Source: Bacteroidia bacterium
GTDB taxonomy: Bacteria; Bacteroidota; Bacteroidia; CAILMK01; JBBDIG01
Assembly: GCA_040880525.1 (NCBI GenBank)
Contig: JBBDIG010000016.1
Location: 94,906 to 158,905, forward strand
Direction of reading: 5' to 3'
DNA length: 64,000 nt
In this document: piece after piece, positions 9,270-18,078 of the stretch
Layout of the letters: the number at the start of each line of letters is the position of its first letter
Numbering within the stretch: the first letter of the stretch is position 1
Made by a program: the position numbers and the translations under genes
Notes under the pieces: generated by a model
What the model was told of the DNA's origin: nothing
Databases searched by the model: none
What the model saw: the letters and a program-made list of their open reading frames with translations, nothing else

Positions 9270-12200
9270 TTAAAAAACGGTAACGGTCCCTTCCAAGTTA
9301 ACGGCACGTTCCCCGTAGCAAGGCTGGTCTATAATCATTCTAATACTATAGACAAATACGCCTGGTGGGACTGTTCTACCATCTCGTTTTCCATCCCAAT
9401 GCTTTTCAATATCCGTGGTGGTATATAAGATCTCTCCCCAGCGATTCGTAATTAACATCTTAAATTCTAGAACATTTAATATATCCGTGTCCACTATAAT
9501 TCCGAAGCGATCATTTATTGCATCATCAAGGATTGGTGAGAACGCATTGGGGATATAATAAAAATTACCCTCCTCAACCGCTACATTAATGTTATATTCT
9601 TTAGACAATGTTTTCCCACAAGCTACAGTGGTTACAGTATAAACACCTTCGTTAAATACCGTGAAATCATCGCCCTGTTCTCCTCCCTCCCAGTTGTAAG
9701 TTATTCCCGGCAGAGCGGGTAAGCTGAGCGTTACACTGGAACCCTGGCATATCTCAATGGTTTGAGGCTGAGAGAATGCAGACTCATCAAAAATGCCCAC
9801 TTCGATAGTATCACGGTAGGTACAGCCGATTGAATCCGTCACCATTACATGATAGGTTCCACTTTGGTCAACAGGGAAAATTCGTTGAACAAGGGAGTCT
9901 TGCCAGATGATTGTGGGAAACGGGCCAGGATCTAATGTTAGCGAACTATTGTCACAAAGTGTGGTATCCGGCCCAAGAGACAAACTATCCATGCTTGCTA
10001 TGGCAACAATGATTGTATCGTACGCCAAACAGCCATTGCCGTATGTTGCCATTACGGAATATGTATCTGGTACAGACACGGAGATGGAGTTTGTGTCCAG
10101 GCTGGAAGACGACCAGCTATAACTCAGTGCAGCAGGATTGACTGTCAGCACTACGGTTTCACCGGCACAAAGCAGCGTATCAGACCCTATACCCAGTTGG
10201 AGTTGTGGTGCGATGGAAATAACAACAGTATCGCGGAAAGTACACCCACCTGAAACAACCTCTACCCAAAAGGTATCAGCAACCTTTGCATAAATTGTGT
10301 CGCTGTTTTGGCCGGTACTCCAACTATAAGTGGTAAAGCCATTACCTGGGGTGAGTGCGATACTATCGCCATCACATATCGTGGTATCATTTCCAAGTGT
10401 AATTGAGGATGGGACAAGCGTCACTCGAATAGTATCACTGGCACTGCAACCTACGCCATCAGTAACCTGAACCCAGACCAATCCGCTGTCCTTTACTGTA
10501 ATAGAATCAAGGATGTTATTGGTGGACCACAAGTAGGTCAGGCCGGGTGTATCTACAGAGAGAATCAGGCTGTCGCCCGGACAAATAGAAGTATCGTTAC
10601 CTAAATTAATGTTTAGATCGCCTGTCTGACCAATCACAACTGAATCAGTAGCCATGCAGTTTCCAATGGTTACCGAGACCCAATACGTTCCGGGAGAATC
10701 AATGGTAATAGTTTCAGAGGTATCCCCTGTTGACCAGGTGTATGAAGAAAAGTTACCTGGCGAGAGGGTGATGCTGTCCCCTTTACAAATTATGGTGTCA
10801 GGCCCCAGAAAGAGCGAACTTGTATTGAAGATGTTGACCCTTACCGTATCAGAAATGACACAACCATGAGGGAAATAGGCATCTACATAATACACCCCGG
10901 AGTCTTTTACTGTAATGCTTTGGGTGGTCTCACTGGTAGACCATAGATAGTTAATATCCGAGCTATCCACTGTCAGGGTAATGGAATCTCCAGGGCATAT
11001 AAGCGTATCGGATCCAAGATTTATCAGAGAATCGTGATAGAATGTTACATTCAACGAATCAAAGTATGTGCATTCTGCTGTTTTTACTCTCACCCAGTAT
11101 GTATCGGTTTCATTTACCCAAATGCTGTTGGTGGTGTCTCCGGTAGACCAATATATCTCGTCATAAGAATTGTCTATCCTAAGTTCAATGCTATCTGATT
11201 TACAGACGAAAGAGTCCGTTAATGTAGAATCCCCGCCCAAATGTGGTATAGGAACAAATGCCACAGTTACAGTGTCCGAGAGTTTACAATTTGTTGCAGT
11301 AGTAGCTACGAGGATGTAGGTTCCAGTGTCGTTGAGATAAATAGATACTGTTGTATCTCCTGTTGACCATTGGTAAGTATAAATAGGAGTATCCGCCATT
11401 ACGAATAAAGAATCTCCGAAACATAACTGAATATAGCGATTGATGGGAACCATGGCTGAGTCCACAATTGATATTTTTCTTCTGGGGGTTAAAAAAGTAG
11501 GCAGGGTGGAGTTTACAGGCGTAGTATCAATGGCATAATCACTCCTTACAAACTGGCATAAATTACCAATAGCAGTACTGTCAGGACTTTTGATTGCATG
11601 CAAAGAATCGAGATTGTGTTGTGCTACATACAAATATCCATTAGGAGCCAATCTTATCCCGTTTATATAGTTATCACCGCTGGGGGTAGTATGGATAGTG
11701 GTATGCGTTGAGGTGTTCAGGTCAAACTGCCTTAGCCTGACCGTAACGTTAGGAATATTGCCAGTGGTTTCACAATAGTATAGTTTGCTTCCATCGGGAG
11801 AGAATGACATACCGTATGAAACCATGAAGGTACTATAGACCAACTGCCGGTTAGTTACTTCTCCGTTAGTATCATCAAAGTCGTAGGTGTATACACCCTG
11901 CAGGCCGGAGCTCAGCCTCCGCGCATTTAAGGCCAGCTTCTTTGAAGCAATGGAATAGGCGCTGTTGTAGGCAAGGTCAAACCTACCGCTCCCCAAGGCA
12001 AAAGGGGAGGTACTGATTTCATAAATGCCCGTGTCGGTTACATCAAAAACATGTATGCGGTTAGAGTTTTGTTCGGCATTCACCAGCCAGAATTCATCAC
12101 TACAGGGTTTTGCAACAAGCATGGTAGCTTCAGTAGATGAATAGGGAGCGTTTCCGTATGGGTTTCCTGAAGCATTGATGGGTGTGTTTTTGGTTGATGC

Positions 12201-12641
12201 CACAACATCACCATTTGTCCCCAGCCGCATATCCACAATAGAGAGATAGAGATGTCCTCCTGATAAATAGTTTCCAGAGTTTGAGATCACATAAAACAGG
12301 GAAAAATCTTCATTGCCAGGTTTTTGGCAACTGACAACCGTGTTAGCACCCGATGCATTCCCGTTCAATCCATTATCAATTGAATTGTGGGTTTTGTCAT
12401 ATACCTTAATTCCATCAGTATAATAGAGGAGTTCTCCTGACCTCGGATGGGTCGCCACAAAACAGCCCTCAGTCCCCAGCGGCTGGGACACGTTATATGG
12501 AGAAGGTTGCTGGGTTGATAAATCGAATTTTACGCCTGCCGAACCAGGACTCCAGAACCAAATTGAGGATTCATATTGTGCATAGGAAGCAGTTTGCACT
12601 AAAACTATTAGCAAAATACAGAGGAAATAATTAGGCTTCAT
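9270..12641 (-). CDS. Large T9SS type B (gliding-associated C-terminal domain) repeat adhesin-like protein
   Basis: The 1123-residue protein begins with a signal peptide (MKPNYFLCILLIVLVQTASYA). Residues about 22-395 form a propeller-like domain (repeats such as LAPNGYLYVAQHN and MSFSPDGSKLYYCE). Residues about 405-1030 carry nine tandem Ig/PKD-like repeats of 68-70 residues with the pattern LGxDTxxCxGDSxxL...YxWSTGD...SIxVxxxGxYxVxV..C..xDT. The last 90 or so residues are a type B T9SS sorting domain (YIPNAFSP, then ITNRWGEILY, HWDGKRDGRTVPPGVFVYSI). T9SS would carry it over the outer membrane to the surface or medium. The role is probably adhesion or matrix; no catalytic domain is evident. 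Confidence 0.9.
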   Translation of the reverse strand: MKPNYFLCILLIVLVQTASYAQYESSIWFWSPGSAGVKFDLSTQQPSPYNVSQPLGTEGCFVATHPRSGELLYYTDGIKVYDKTHNSIDNGLNGNASGANTVVSCQKPGNEDFSLFYVISNSGNYLSGGHLYLSIVDMRLGTNGDVVASTKNTPINASGNPYGNAPYSSTEATMLVAKPCSDEFWLVNAEQNSNRIHVFDVTDTGIYEISTSPFALGSGRFDLAYNSAYSIASKKLALNARRLSSGLQGVYTYDFDDTNGEVTNRQLVYSTFMVSYGMSFSPDGSKLYYCETTGNIPNVTVRLRQFDLNTSTHTTIHTTPSGDNYINGIRLAPNGYLYVAQHNLDSLHAIKSPDSTAIGNLCQFVRSDYAIDTTPVNSTLPTFLTPRRKISIVDSAMVPINRYIQLCFGDSLFVMADTPIYTYQWSTGDTTVSIYLNDTGTYILVATTATNCKLSDTVTVAFVPIPHLGGDSTLTDSFVCKSDSIELRIDNSYDEIYWSTGDTTNSIWVNETDTYWVRVKTAECTYFDSLNVTFYHDSLINLGSDTLICPGDSITLTVDSSDINYLWSTSETTQSITVKDSGVYYVDAYFPHGCVISDTVRVNIFNTSSLFLGPDTIICKGDSITLSPGNFSSYTWSTGDTSETITIDSPGTYWVSVTIGNCMATDSVVIGQTGDLNINLGNDTSICPGDSLILSVDTPGLTYLWSTNNILDSITVKDSGLVWVQVTDGVGCSASDTIRVTLVPSSITLGNDTTICDGDSIALTPGNGFTTYSWSTGQNSDTIYAKVADTFWVEVVSGGCTFRDTVVISIAPQLQLGIGSDTLLCAGETVVLTVNPAALSYSWSSSSLDTNSISVSVPDTYSVMATYGNGCLAYDTIIVAIASMDSLSLGPDTTLCDNSSLTLDPGPFPTIIWQDSLVQRIFPVDQSGTYHVMVTDSIGCTYRDTIEVGIFDESAFSQPQTIEICQGSSVTLSLPALPGITYNWEGGEQGDDFTVFNEGVYTVTTVACGKTLSKEYNINVAVEEGNFYYIPNAFSPILDDAINDRFGIIVDTDILNVLEFKMLITNRWGEILYTTTDIEKHWDGKRDGRTVPPGVFVYSIRMIIDQPCYGERAVNLEGTVTVF

Positions 12642-12820
12642 GGGTTCATCAATAAGGGCTAACGCATCTGTCTATTCTAATTCTAAACTATTCAAATCTA
12701 TTATAAATTGGATTAAAACCTTGTTAAGATTGATGAGTATAGAAAAAAAGCAACTCAATTTTATTACGATTTTAGTGCAATATAGCACAATCAGCTCCTG
12801 CCCCGTTTTAGCCAGGCAGC
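12642..12820. other. Upstream region of the T9SS type B gene
   Basis: AT-rich sequence with no convincing gene. It should contain the promoter of the minus-strand 9270-12641 gene. A 63-codon plus-strand frame here has no recognisable features. Confidence 0.4.
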
Positions 12821-13116
12821 CTAAAAATTAGTCACCAGCCTCAACCAAACCACCACATCGCTGAGGGCATTTTGTGGCCGATGGCAGGAAGCACAGCTCA
12901 CGGAGCCATCTTTCGACAGAATTGGATCGAAAAACAGTTTCTTCCTAACTGCCACCATTCGGCTGTAAAAGAGTTGTCAGGGGGAAATTGCGGTTCAGGA
13001 AATCCCTTGGTACACTGCAATAGCGATTCAGGGTGGGTAGTCTCTATTGGCTCCTCAATACAGGAAATACAGCATGTAAGACAAAAAAAGAGATATAATG
13101 GAAAGGCTGCGCTCAC
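12821..13116 (-). pseudogene. Relic of a di-haem cytochrome c peroxidase (MauG/CcpA family)
   Basis: From ATG 13116 the frame gives a lipoprotein-type leader (...LFFCLTCCISC), then [21 protein letters not shown], the usual N-terminus of bacterial di-haem cytochrome c peroxidases. After LGR the frame is lost by a single missing base near 12930. In the next frame it resumes as [16 protein letters not shown] and [12 protein letters not shown], with a complete CASCH haem-binding site. It ends within 15 codons at TAG 12821-12823. Only about 100 of the usual 330 or more residues remain and the second haem domain is absent. In such enzymes haem c is attached in the periplasm and H2O2 is reduced; this copy cannot do so. 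Confidence 0.8.
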
Positions 13117-13126
13117 AAGTTGTTTC

Positions 13127-13380
13127 CTATCGTATGACCAGCTTTGAAGTAGTCATCCGGCTACCTTCTTTCATGACATGTACCAGGTAAACTCCACTGG
13201 TGAGTTGTGGCATCTTCATCCATTCCAGTTCCGGTTGCACAGGCATAGAAATAAGTTCCCGGCCATTCAGGTCAGTTATCACAACCGTTCCATTTTGCAA
13301 GTCCCGAAAGTTTCTAAAATTCAATCTCTCTCCATCTTGTCGTCTTCAACTTCGACATCAGAGGTAACTATTGTTTGCAT
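13127..13380 (-). pseudogene. Orphan T9SS type A sorting-domain fragment
   Basis: The last 60 or so codons read NGTVVITDLNGRELIS...LTSGVYLVHVMKEGSRM..KLVIR, a clear type A T9SS C-terminal domain. No body of a protein precedes it: upstream in the same frame are stops. A neighbouring frame reads MQTIVTSDVEVEDDKMERD, which resembles the linker usually found before such tails, so a frameshift or small deletion seems to have removed the YPNP segment. It is a decayed 3' end of a lost secreted-protein gene, possibly once joined to nearby reading frames. Confidence 0.65.
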
Positions 13381-13427
13381 AAAATAATCGGTGCCCTGTT
13401 ATCTTCAAATTTGGATACCGGAATAGC

Positions 13428-13435
13428 TATTTTTG
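13428..13435 (+). promoter_or_regulatory. Candidate Bacteroidota -7 box (TATTTTTG)
   Basis: It matches TAnnTTTG and lies 6 bp before ATG 13442. A TTTG at 13410-13413 is only 14 bp upstream, shorter than the usual spacing of about 19-21, so the -33 element is doubtful. Confidence 0.3.
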
Positions 13436-13441
13436 CCAATT

Positions 13442-14203
13442 ATGTCCAAAATTTTTTTAATGATTCTGATTTGGGTTTCTTTACCGATCAGTGCTTTCAG
13501 CCAGCAGAAAGCGCCTGATTTCACGATAACCACCACAGGGCAGGAGCAATTCCACCTCTACACCAATATTGTTGCAGGTAAAGTGGTGCTGCTTGATTTT
13601 TTCTTTGCCGATTGCGTGCCCTGTCAGAGCCTCTCGCCAATGGTGGATGAACTTTATAGGGATTACGGCAGCGGCTCAGGACGAGTCAGGGTGATTGGCA
13701 TCAGTGATCGGGATGATAATCTGCGGTTAAAGACTTTCGACAGCACCTATAATATCACCTACCCATCAGCCGGAGAAGAAGGTGGTGCCGACACAATTAC
13801 TGCTCTTTATCAGGCTGAGTTCAGTTTCCTGGGCTGGCCCACCTATGCAGTGGTTTGCTCCGATACAGGGATTGTCTGGAACATTAGGCCCCTTACCAAC
13901 GGGATTCCTGAAATCCGTAAAGTTATTGATAGTTGCCTGATAGTCAGTGGAGTGAAAAATCAGGTTACTCCCTCCCTGGCTGTATTTTTCCATGATGGGC
14001 AGGTTATCATCAGGTCTGAAAAAATTCTTGAAATATCTGCTGGGGACATTTACAACATGCAGGGCCAGCATCTCCTCAGGTCTCATCCAGCAACAGGAAC
14101 TGAATTTTTTATTCCTGTTCCGCCCCGGATGGAAAAGGAAATTATTATCTTGATTATACAAGGACCTCAAATTAATTTCCGAAAGAAAATTCTAATAAGA
14201 TAA
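13442..14203 (+). CDS. Secreted thioredoxin-like (TlpA/AhpC-TSA) protein with T9SS-like tail
   Basis: The start is at ATG 13442, giving a signal peptide (MSKIFLMILIWVSLPISAFS). The redoxin fold follows, with VLLDFFFADCVPCQSLSPM near 50-68; the CVPC pair is the thiol-disulfide active site. From about residue 175 the protein continues with FHDGQVIIRSEKILEISAGD and IYNMQGQHLLRS and ends KKILIR, resembling a type A T9SS sorting domain, though its YPNP motif is missing. If so, this is an exported thiol oxidoreductase on the cell surface, not a periplasmic one. It is followed 4 bp later by another T9SS protein, so an operon is likely. Confidence 0.8.
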   Translation: MSKIFLMILIWVSLPISAFSQQKAPDFTITTTGQEQFHLYTNIVAGKVVLLDFFFADCVPCQSLSPMVDELYRDYGSGSGRVRVIGISDRDDNLRLKTFDSTYNITYPSAGEEGGADTITALYQAEFSFLGWPTYAVVCSDTGIVWNIRPLTNGIPEIRKVIDSCLIVSGVKNQVTPSLAVFFHDGQVIIRSEKILEISAGDIYNMQGQHLLRSHPATGTEFFIPVPPRMEKEIIILIIQGPQINFRKKILIR

Positions 14204-14207
14204 CATT

Positions 14208-15638
14208 ATGAAGTACGCCCTTACACTTTTTGTGCTTCTCACATGGAGCGTTTTAATCAGCGCACAGAACCTGGATTTCAGTACGCCTGGCGCTGTTGCT
14301 GATGATGATTACGGTTACACCCGTCCGAGGGTGGTTATGGCCAATATGATTCCGCTGGTAGTTCTCAACAACCAATCAACTGGGGAAATTTTTGTAGCCC
14401 GGTGGAATGGAAGCAGTTTCGATCAGCCTGTGAAAGTTACACCTGAAGGAGTGAAAGCGGCTATTGACAACTGGATGGGACCTGACATTGCTTCAAATGG
14501 GGACGATGTTTACGTTATTTTCAAAAGCGAACCTGAGGCCAGCGGCTACATATATGTGGTGCATTCAAGTGACGGTGGGAAAACCTTTGGTGATACCATG
14601 CGGGTGAATGGTGATGTGAATACCCGGTTGCCCTCAATAGCTGTACTTGGTGACGGCAATCCGGTGGTGATGTTCATGCAGTTTCAGCCGAACTTTTTGG
14701 AACCTGAATACGTGGTTGCCGTCAGCACCGATAAAGGTAGAACCTTCAGCGACTTTTTAACGGTTAGCGATAACGCTCCGGGAGAGGTTTGCGATTGCTG
14801 TCCGGCAGCACTGGTGGCATCGGGTGATACCATTGCTGCCTTTTACAGAAACAATGATAACAACATCCGTGATGCGTGGATAGCGCTCTCAACAGATGGT
14901 GGCAAGACTTTCCCAATGCAGCAGGATATTGACGAGAATAACTGGAACATCTTCAGTTGTCCATCCACCGGACCTGATGCTGTATTCAGTGGCGGTAAAG
15001 TGATAACTTCCTGGATGAGTGGTGCAGCAGGCAATCCACGGATAAATTTTCTTGAATTTGACCTTGGAACACAACAGACCTCAGCTACCGCCATGATCCA
15101 TACTGAAGGGCAAGGTACTTTCAGCCAAAACTACCCGCGACTGGCAGCCTTTGGAAGCCACAAGATTATGGCTTGGCAGGATAACCGCAACAACGGCTGG
15201 GATGTCTGGATCAGCCATACTACCAACAGCCCCTTCATCACGAACAAAAACGTTCAGCAAGTCACCAATGAATCCGGCTTCCAGTTCAACCCTGATGTAG
15301 CCATAAACAACGAAAAGGTTTTCCTCGTATGGCAGGAACCAAAAGCGAAGGAAGTGAAATACGTTACGGCACCCTTAGCTGCTCAGTCAGGCATATCTTC
15401 GCCCACGGTAAACCTGAGCTTTTATCCCAATCCAGCAGAACCTGGCTCTCTAATTCAATTTGAGGGAGCAGCGATTTTGAGCACAACTATTTTCGATGCC
15501 CGGGGAAAGGTGGTTTGGTCGTCAGAAAAGTCTGATCACCCTGGTGTTATTCCAACTCCTGAGCATCCGGGGATTTATATTTTGCGAATAAAGTTCAGAG
15601 ACGATGTTGTGGCTCGGCAGAAGTTAGTGGTGAGGTGA
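14208..15638 (+). CDS. BNR/sialidase-like repeat protein with T9SS type A tail
   Basis: The 476-residue secreted protein has a signal peptide (MKYALTLFVLLTWSVLISA). The body has Asp-box (BNR) repeats, seen as SSDGGKTFGD, STDKGRTFSD and STDGGKTFPM, indicating a six-bladed propeller like sialidases. The sialidase catalytic Arg triad was not recognised, so enzymatic activity is not claimed. A CDCCPAAL segment sits near residue 195. The C-terminal 80 residues form a type A sorting domain (LSFYPNPAEPGSLIQF, then IYILRIKF and QKLVVR). The ATG lies 4 bp after the thioredoxin-like gene, suggesting co-expression and joint export. Confidence 0.85.
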   Translation: MKYALTLFVLLTWSVLISAQNLDFSTPGAVADDDYGYTRPRVVMANMIPLVVLNNQSTGEIFVARWNGSSFDQPVKVTPEGVKAAIDNWMGPDIASNGDDVYVIFKSEPEASGYIYVVHSSDGGKTFGDTMRVNGDVNTRLPSIAVLGDGNPVVMFMQFQPNFLEPEYVVAVSTDKGRTFSDFLTVSDNAPGEVCDCCPAALVASGDTIAAFYRNNDNNIRDAWIALSTDGGKTFPMQQDIDENNWNIFSCPSTGPDAVFSGGKVITSWMSGAAGNPRINFLEFDLGTQQTSATAMIHTEGQGTFSQNYPRLAAFGSHKIMAWQDNRNNGWDVWISHTTNSPFITNKNVQQVTNESGFQFNPDVAINNEKVFLVWQEPKAKEVKYVTAPLAAQSGISSPTVNLSFYPNPAEPGSLIQFEGAAILSTTIFDARGKVVWSSEKSDHPGVIPTPEHPGIYILRIKFRDDVVARQKLVVR

Positions 15639-16007
15639 TAATCAACCCTTAACATTATAGTAGCGTATTCACACCTGAATAAACCTGCTTCATATTGGGA
15701 GCGCTCCACAATTTCTGCTCCTCCTACCCTTTATTACAGCGTTTTATACAAAGTTCTGCGAAACACTTTTCCAAGAGTTGTTTGTACCAATAAGCACATT
15801 TATTTTACCCAAAGTACCCCTATGCTTTAAACAGACCTTACAATGGTGGAGACTGGTGTGATTGACTTGGTTTTTTAAACTGCTCCCATTAAAGGGATGG
15901 TAGTATCATAAAAATTTAATAAATCAATTATTAAGACGAATTAAAATTATTTAAATATTTAGTTTAACATTTAAATAATAAAACCGGAATTTGTTATTCC
16001 GTAGCGC
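15639..16007. other. Intergenic region between convergent genes, 369 bp
   Basis: Very AT-rich, especially 15900-15990, between the plus-strand BNR gene and the minus-strand EEP gene. No gene or confident terminator was seen. Confidence 0.5.
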
Positions 16008-17105
16008 TCACTTCCAATGAATTTTACAGAATACAGGATAATGATCAGACAGGTTTTTCCTGATCACCTCGAAATCGGAGACGGCAAATACCGTATCCGG
16101 TAGAATATAGTCAATGCGGAGGAGCGGAATGCGGCCAGCATACGTAATGCCGAGGCCCAGTCCGTCCTTTATAAAGGCATCCTGGAGGTGTGAACGGAAT
16201 TTATTATAGGTATAAGATAGAGGTGTATCATTGAAATCGCCAGCCAGCACCACGGGATATGGAGACTGGCGTATAATTTCGAGCACACGATCAGCCTGGC
16301 GGGCACGCTGCACAAATGCAGTAGCCAGCCTACGCCTGTTTTTATTGATCTGCTCTTGTTCATCCATGCCGGCTTCTTTTTTCCCGTCTGTAAGATTAAT
16401 GGACTGCAGGTGGACGCTCATCACACGAATGGTGTCATTGTCCTTCACCATATCTGCGTAAACGCAGCTATTGGTGCTGTTCTCGGGGAAAGGAACCACG
16501 CCAGGGTTTATGAGCGGATAGCGGGAAACGATACCCGTTCCCCCAACTTTGAGCGAAAAATCATCTCCGTTCATAAAATAAAAATCCGTGTAGCCTAAGG
16601 AATCCAGCAAAGGACTCAGGATGTTTGTCCGATTTTCCTTTTTAACGTTATAAGCCACGAATTCCTGGAAAAATAAAACATCCGGATTTTTCGTGGCGAT
16701 CAACTTCAGGATGGCACTTTCCTTTTCATCGCTATAAAATTTCTTGACGTTGTAGGTCATCAGCGCCAGTTCCTTTCCCTCCGGGTTTTTGTCCCTGAAA
16801 TGGAGCGCTACCGTTTTGTTAAGCTCGTTGGTGCTGATAAGAATGGCCACAAGCGGATAGATAAACCGGAGGCGCCTGCGCAGCATCCAGTAGACGATGC
16901 AACTCACCAGGCCAATCATCGTGGCAGGGAAGATAAGGTTGCAGAAAGCGGGAATGGTGGTAACACCAGGATGGATGCGCGGAGCAAACAGGGCGATGAT
17001 CGTGAGGCCAATCAGCAGCCAGGTGGCGACAAAGCACAGGCGGTCAAGGACCAAAAGAAAAAAGGGCCGCGAATTATTCTCAGGGACTTCTGGTGCCTTA
17101 GCCAT
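16008..17105 (-). CDS. Membrane-anchored endonuclease/exonuclease/phosphatase (EEP) family protein
   Basis: The 365-residue protein has three N-terminal hydrophobic segments (about 14-45, 52-72, 75-92) and then an EEP catalytic domain. Active-site motifs are seen in order: LMTYNVKKF (Asn), FFQEF (Glu), MSVHLQSIN, VLAGDFNDTPLS (Asp/Asn) and the final LSDHYPVFCKI (Asp-His). Family members cleave phosphodiesters in nucleic acids, inositol phosphates or sphingomyelin; the substrate here cannot be told. The catalytic domain is probably periplasmic. It is 46 bp downstream of the rhomboid gene, a pairing I recall in other Bacteroidota, so cotranscription is likely. Confidence 0.88.
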   Translation of the reverse strand: MAKAPEVPENNSRPFFLLVLDRLCFVATWLLIGLTIIALFAPRIHPGVTTIPAFCNLIFPATMIGLVSCIVYWMLRRRLRFIYPLVAILISTNELNKTVALHFRDKNPEGKELALMTYNVKKFYSDEKESAILKLIATKNPDVLFFQEFVAYNVKKENRTNILSPLLDSLGYTDFYFMNGDDFSLKVGGTGIVSRYPLINPGVVPFPENSTNSCVYADMVKDNDTIRVMSVHLQSINLTDGKKEAGMDEQEQINKNRRRLATAFVQRARQADRVLEIIRQSPYPVVLAGDFNDTPLSYTYNKFRSHLQDAFIKDGLGLGITYAGRIPLLRIDYILPDTVFAVSDFEVIRKNLSDHYPVFCKIHWK

Positions 17106-17151
17106 TACGGATGGTATCTGTAAAATTTATAGGTTGGATAGAGCAATGTCA

Positions 17152-18057
17152 TCAGTCTTTGTTGCTGGCTTTAAAGAGGATGTCCTTTTCCTTTTTGGTT
17201 AGGCTGTCGTATCCTGACTTTGCAATTTTATCCAGGATTGCGTCAATTTGTTCCTGGCTCACTTCGCTGAGGCCTCCGGATTTTTTGGGTTGGGAGCGGT
17301 CACCCATATCTGACACCCGCAGGTTCGGCCCTTTCCGGAAGAATCCGCCAAGCCAGTCCACCAGCAAGTTCACCCACTGGCCGATGTCTCGGCCGCTCTG
17401 GAGCTGCCGGATATAAATAAAGCCATACGCAGCCCCGCCCAGGTGGGCAATGCTGCCACCTGCATTGGAGCCGGCCATGCTCAGGAGATCAATGATAACC
17501 AGGAACAAGGCAATATATTTAAGCCGCACCGCGCCAATAAGGATAAGCCGTATACTATAGTCGGGCAGCAAGGTGGCTGTGGCTACAAGAATTGCGAGCA
17601 CGCTTGCAGAGGCGCCATACAGAATCGAAATATCGGATACTCTCTGGAAGAGCGGAACAAGATTATATATTAGAATATAAAGCAAGGCCCCGGCAATGCC
17701 ACCAGCCAGATACACGCTCAGTAGCTTGCGGTTGCCAAGGTATTCCATAAATATCCTTCCGAACCAGAAAAGAATGAGCATATTAAAGATGATGTGCAGC
17801 CATGAATCCATGCTGTGGATGAACTGATACGAAACCAAGGTCCAGGGTCGGGTGAGCAGCGTGAGTGGATTGGAAGGCACGGCCAGCCAGCGGTATAGCT
17901 CATCAAACCAGCCGGGGCTGAGGAGGAACCAACGGAAGAGGACATATAATAACCCCGTTGCAACAAAAATTGCAAGGTTAATAAATATCAGGTGTAGGAG
18001 TGTATCATTGCTCCTGAGTACGCGGAGCTTGAATTCGTCCCAGATCGAATTGTTCAT
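17152..18057 (-). CDS. Rhomboid-family intramembrane serine protease
   Basis: The 301-residue membrane protein has six or so TM segments between residues 20 and 215. The oxyanion-side motif HIIFNM (H88, N92) and catalytic S150 in LYGASASVLA and H205 in SIAHLGGAAYGF are present. The nucleophile motif is GASA instead of the textbook GASG, which is common in the Bacteroidota branch. A soluble tail of about 85 residues ends in a conserved helical piece (EVSQEQIDAILDKIAKSGYD, DUF6576-like). It would cleave TM substrates in the inner membrane. Neighbours are a lipoprotein gene upstream and the EEP gene downstream on the same strand. Confidence 0.9.
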   Translation of the reverse strand: MNNSIWDEFKLRVLRSNDTLLHLIFINLAIFVATGLLYVLFRWFLLSPGWFDELYRWLAVPSNPLTLLTRPWTLVSYQFIHSMDSWLHIIFNMLILFWFGRIFMEYLGNRKLLSVYLAGGIAGALLYILIYNLVPLFQRVSDISILYGASASVLAILVATATLLPDYSIRLILIGAVRLKYIALFLVIIDLLSMAGSNAGGSIAHLGGAAYGFIYIRQLQSGRDIGQWVNLLVDWLGGFFRKGPNLRVSDMGDRSQPKKSGGLSEVSQEQIDAILDKIAKSGYDSLTKKEKDILFKASNKD

Positions 18058-18078
18058 AAACCCGTAGGCGCTTTGTTT

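Noticed and set aside
12640..12831. 63-codon plus-strand frame
   Set aside because: Low-complexity translation in a promoter region, with no start context or similarity.
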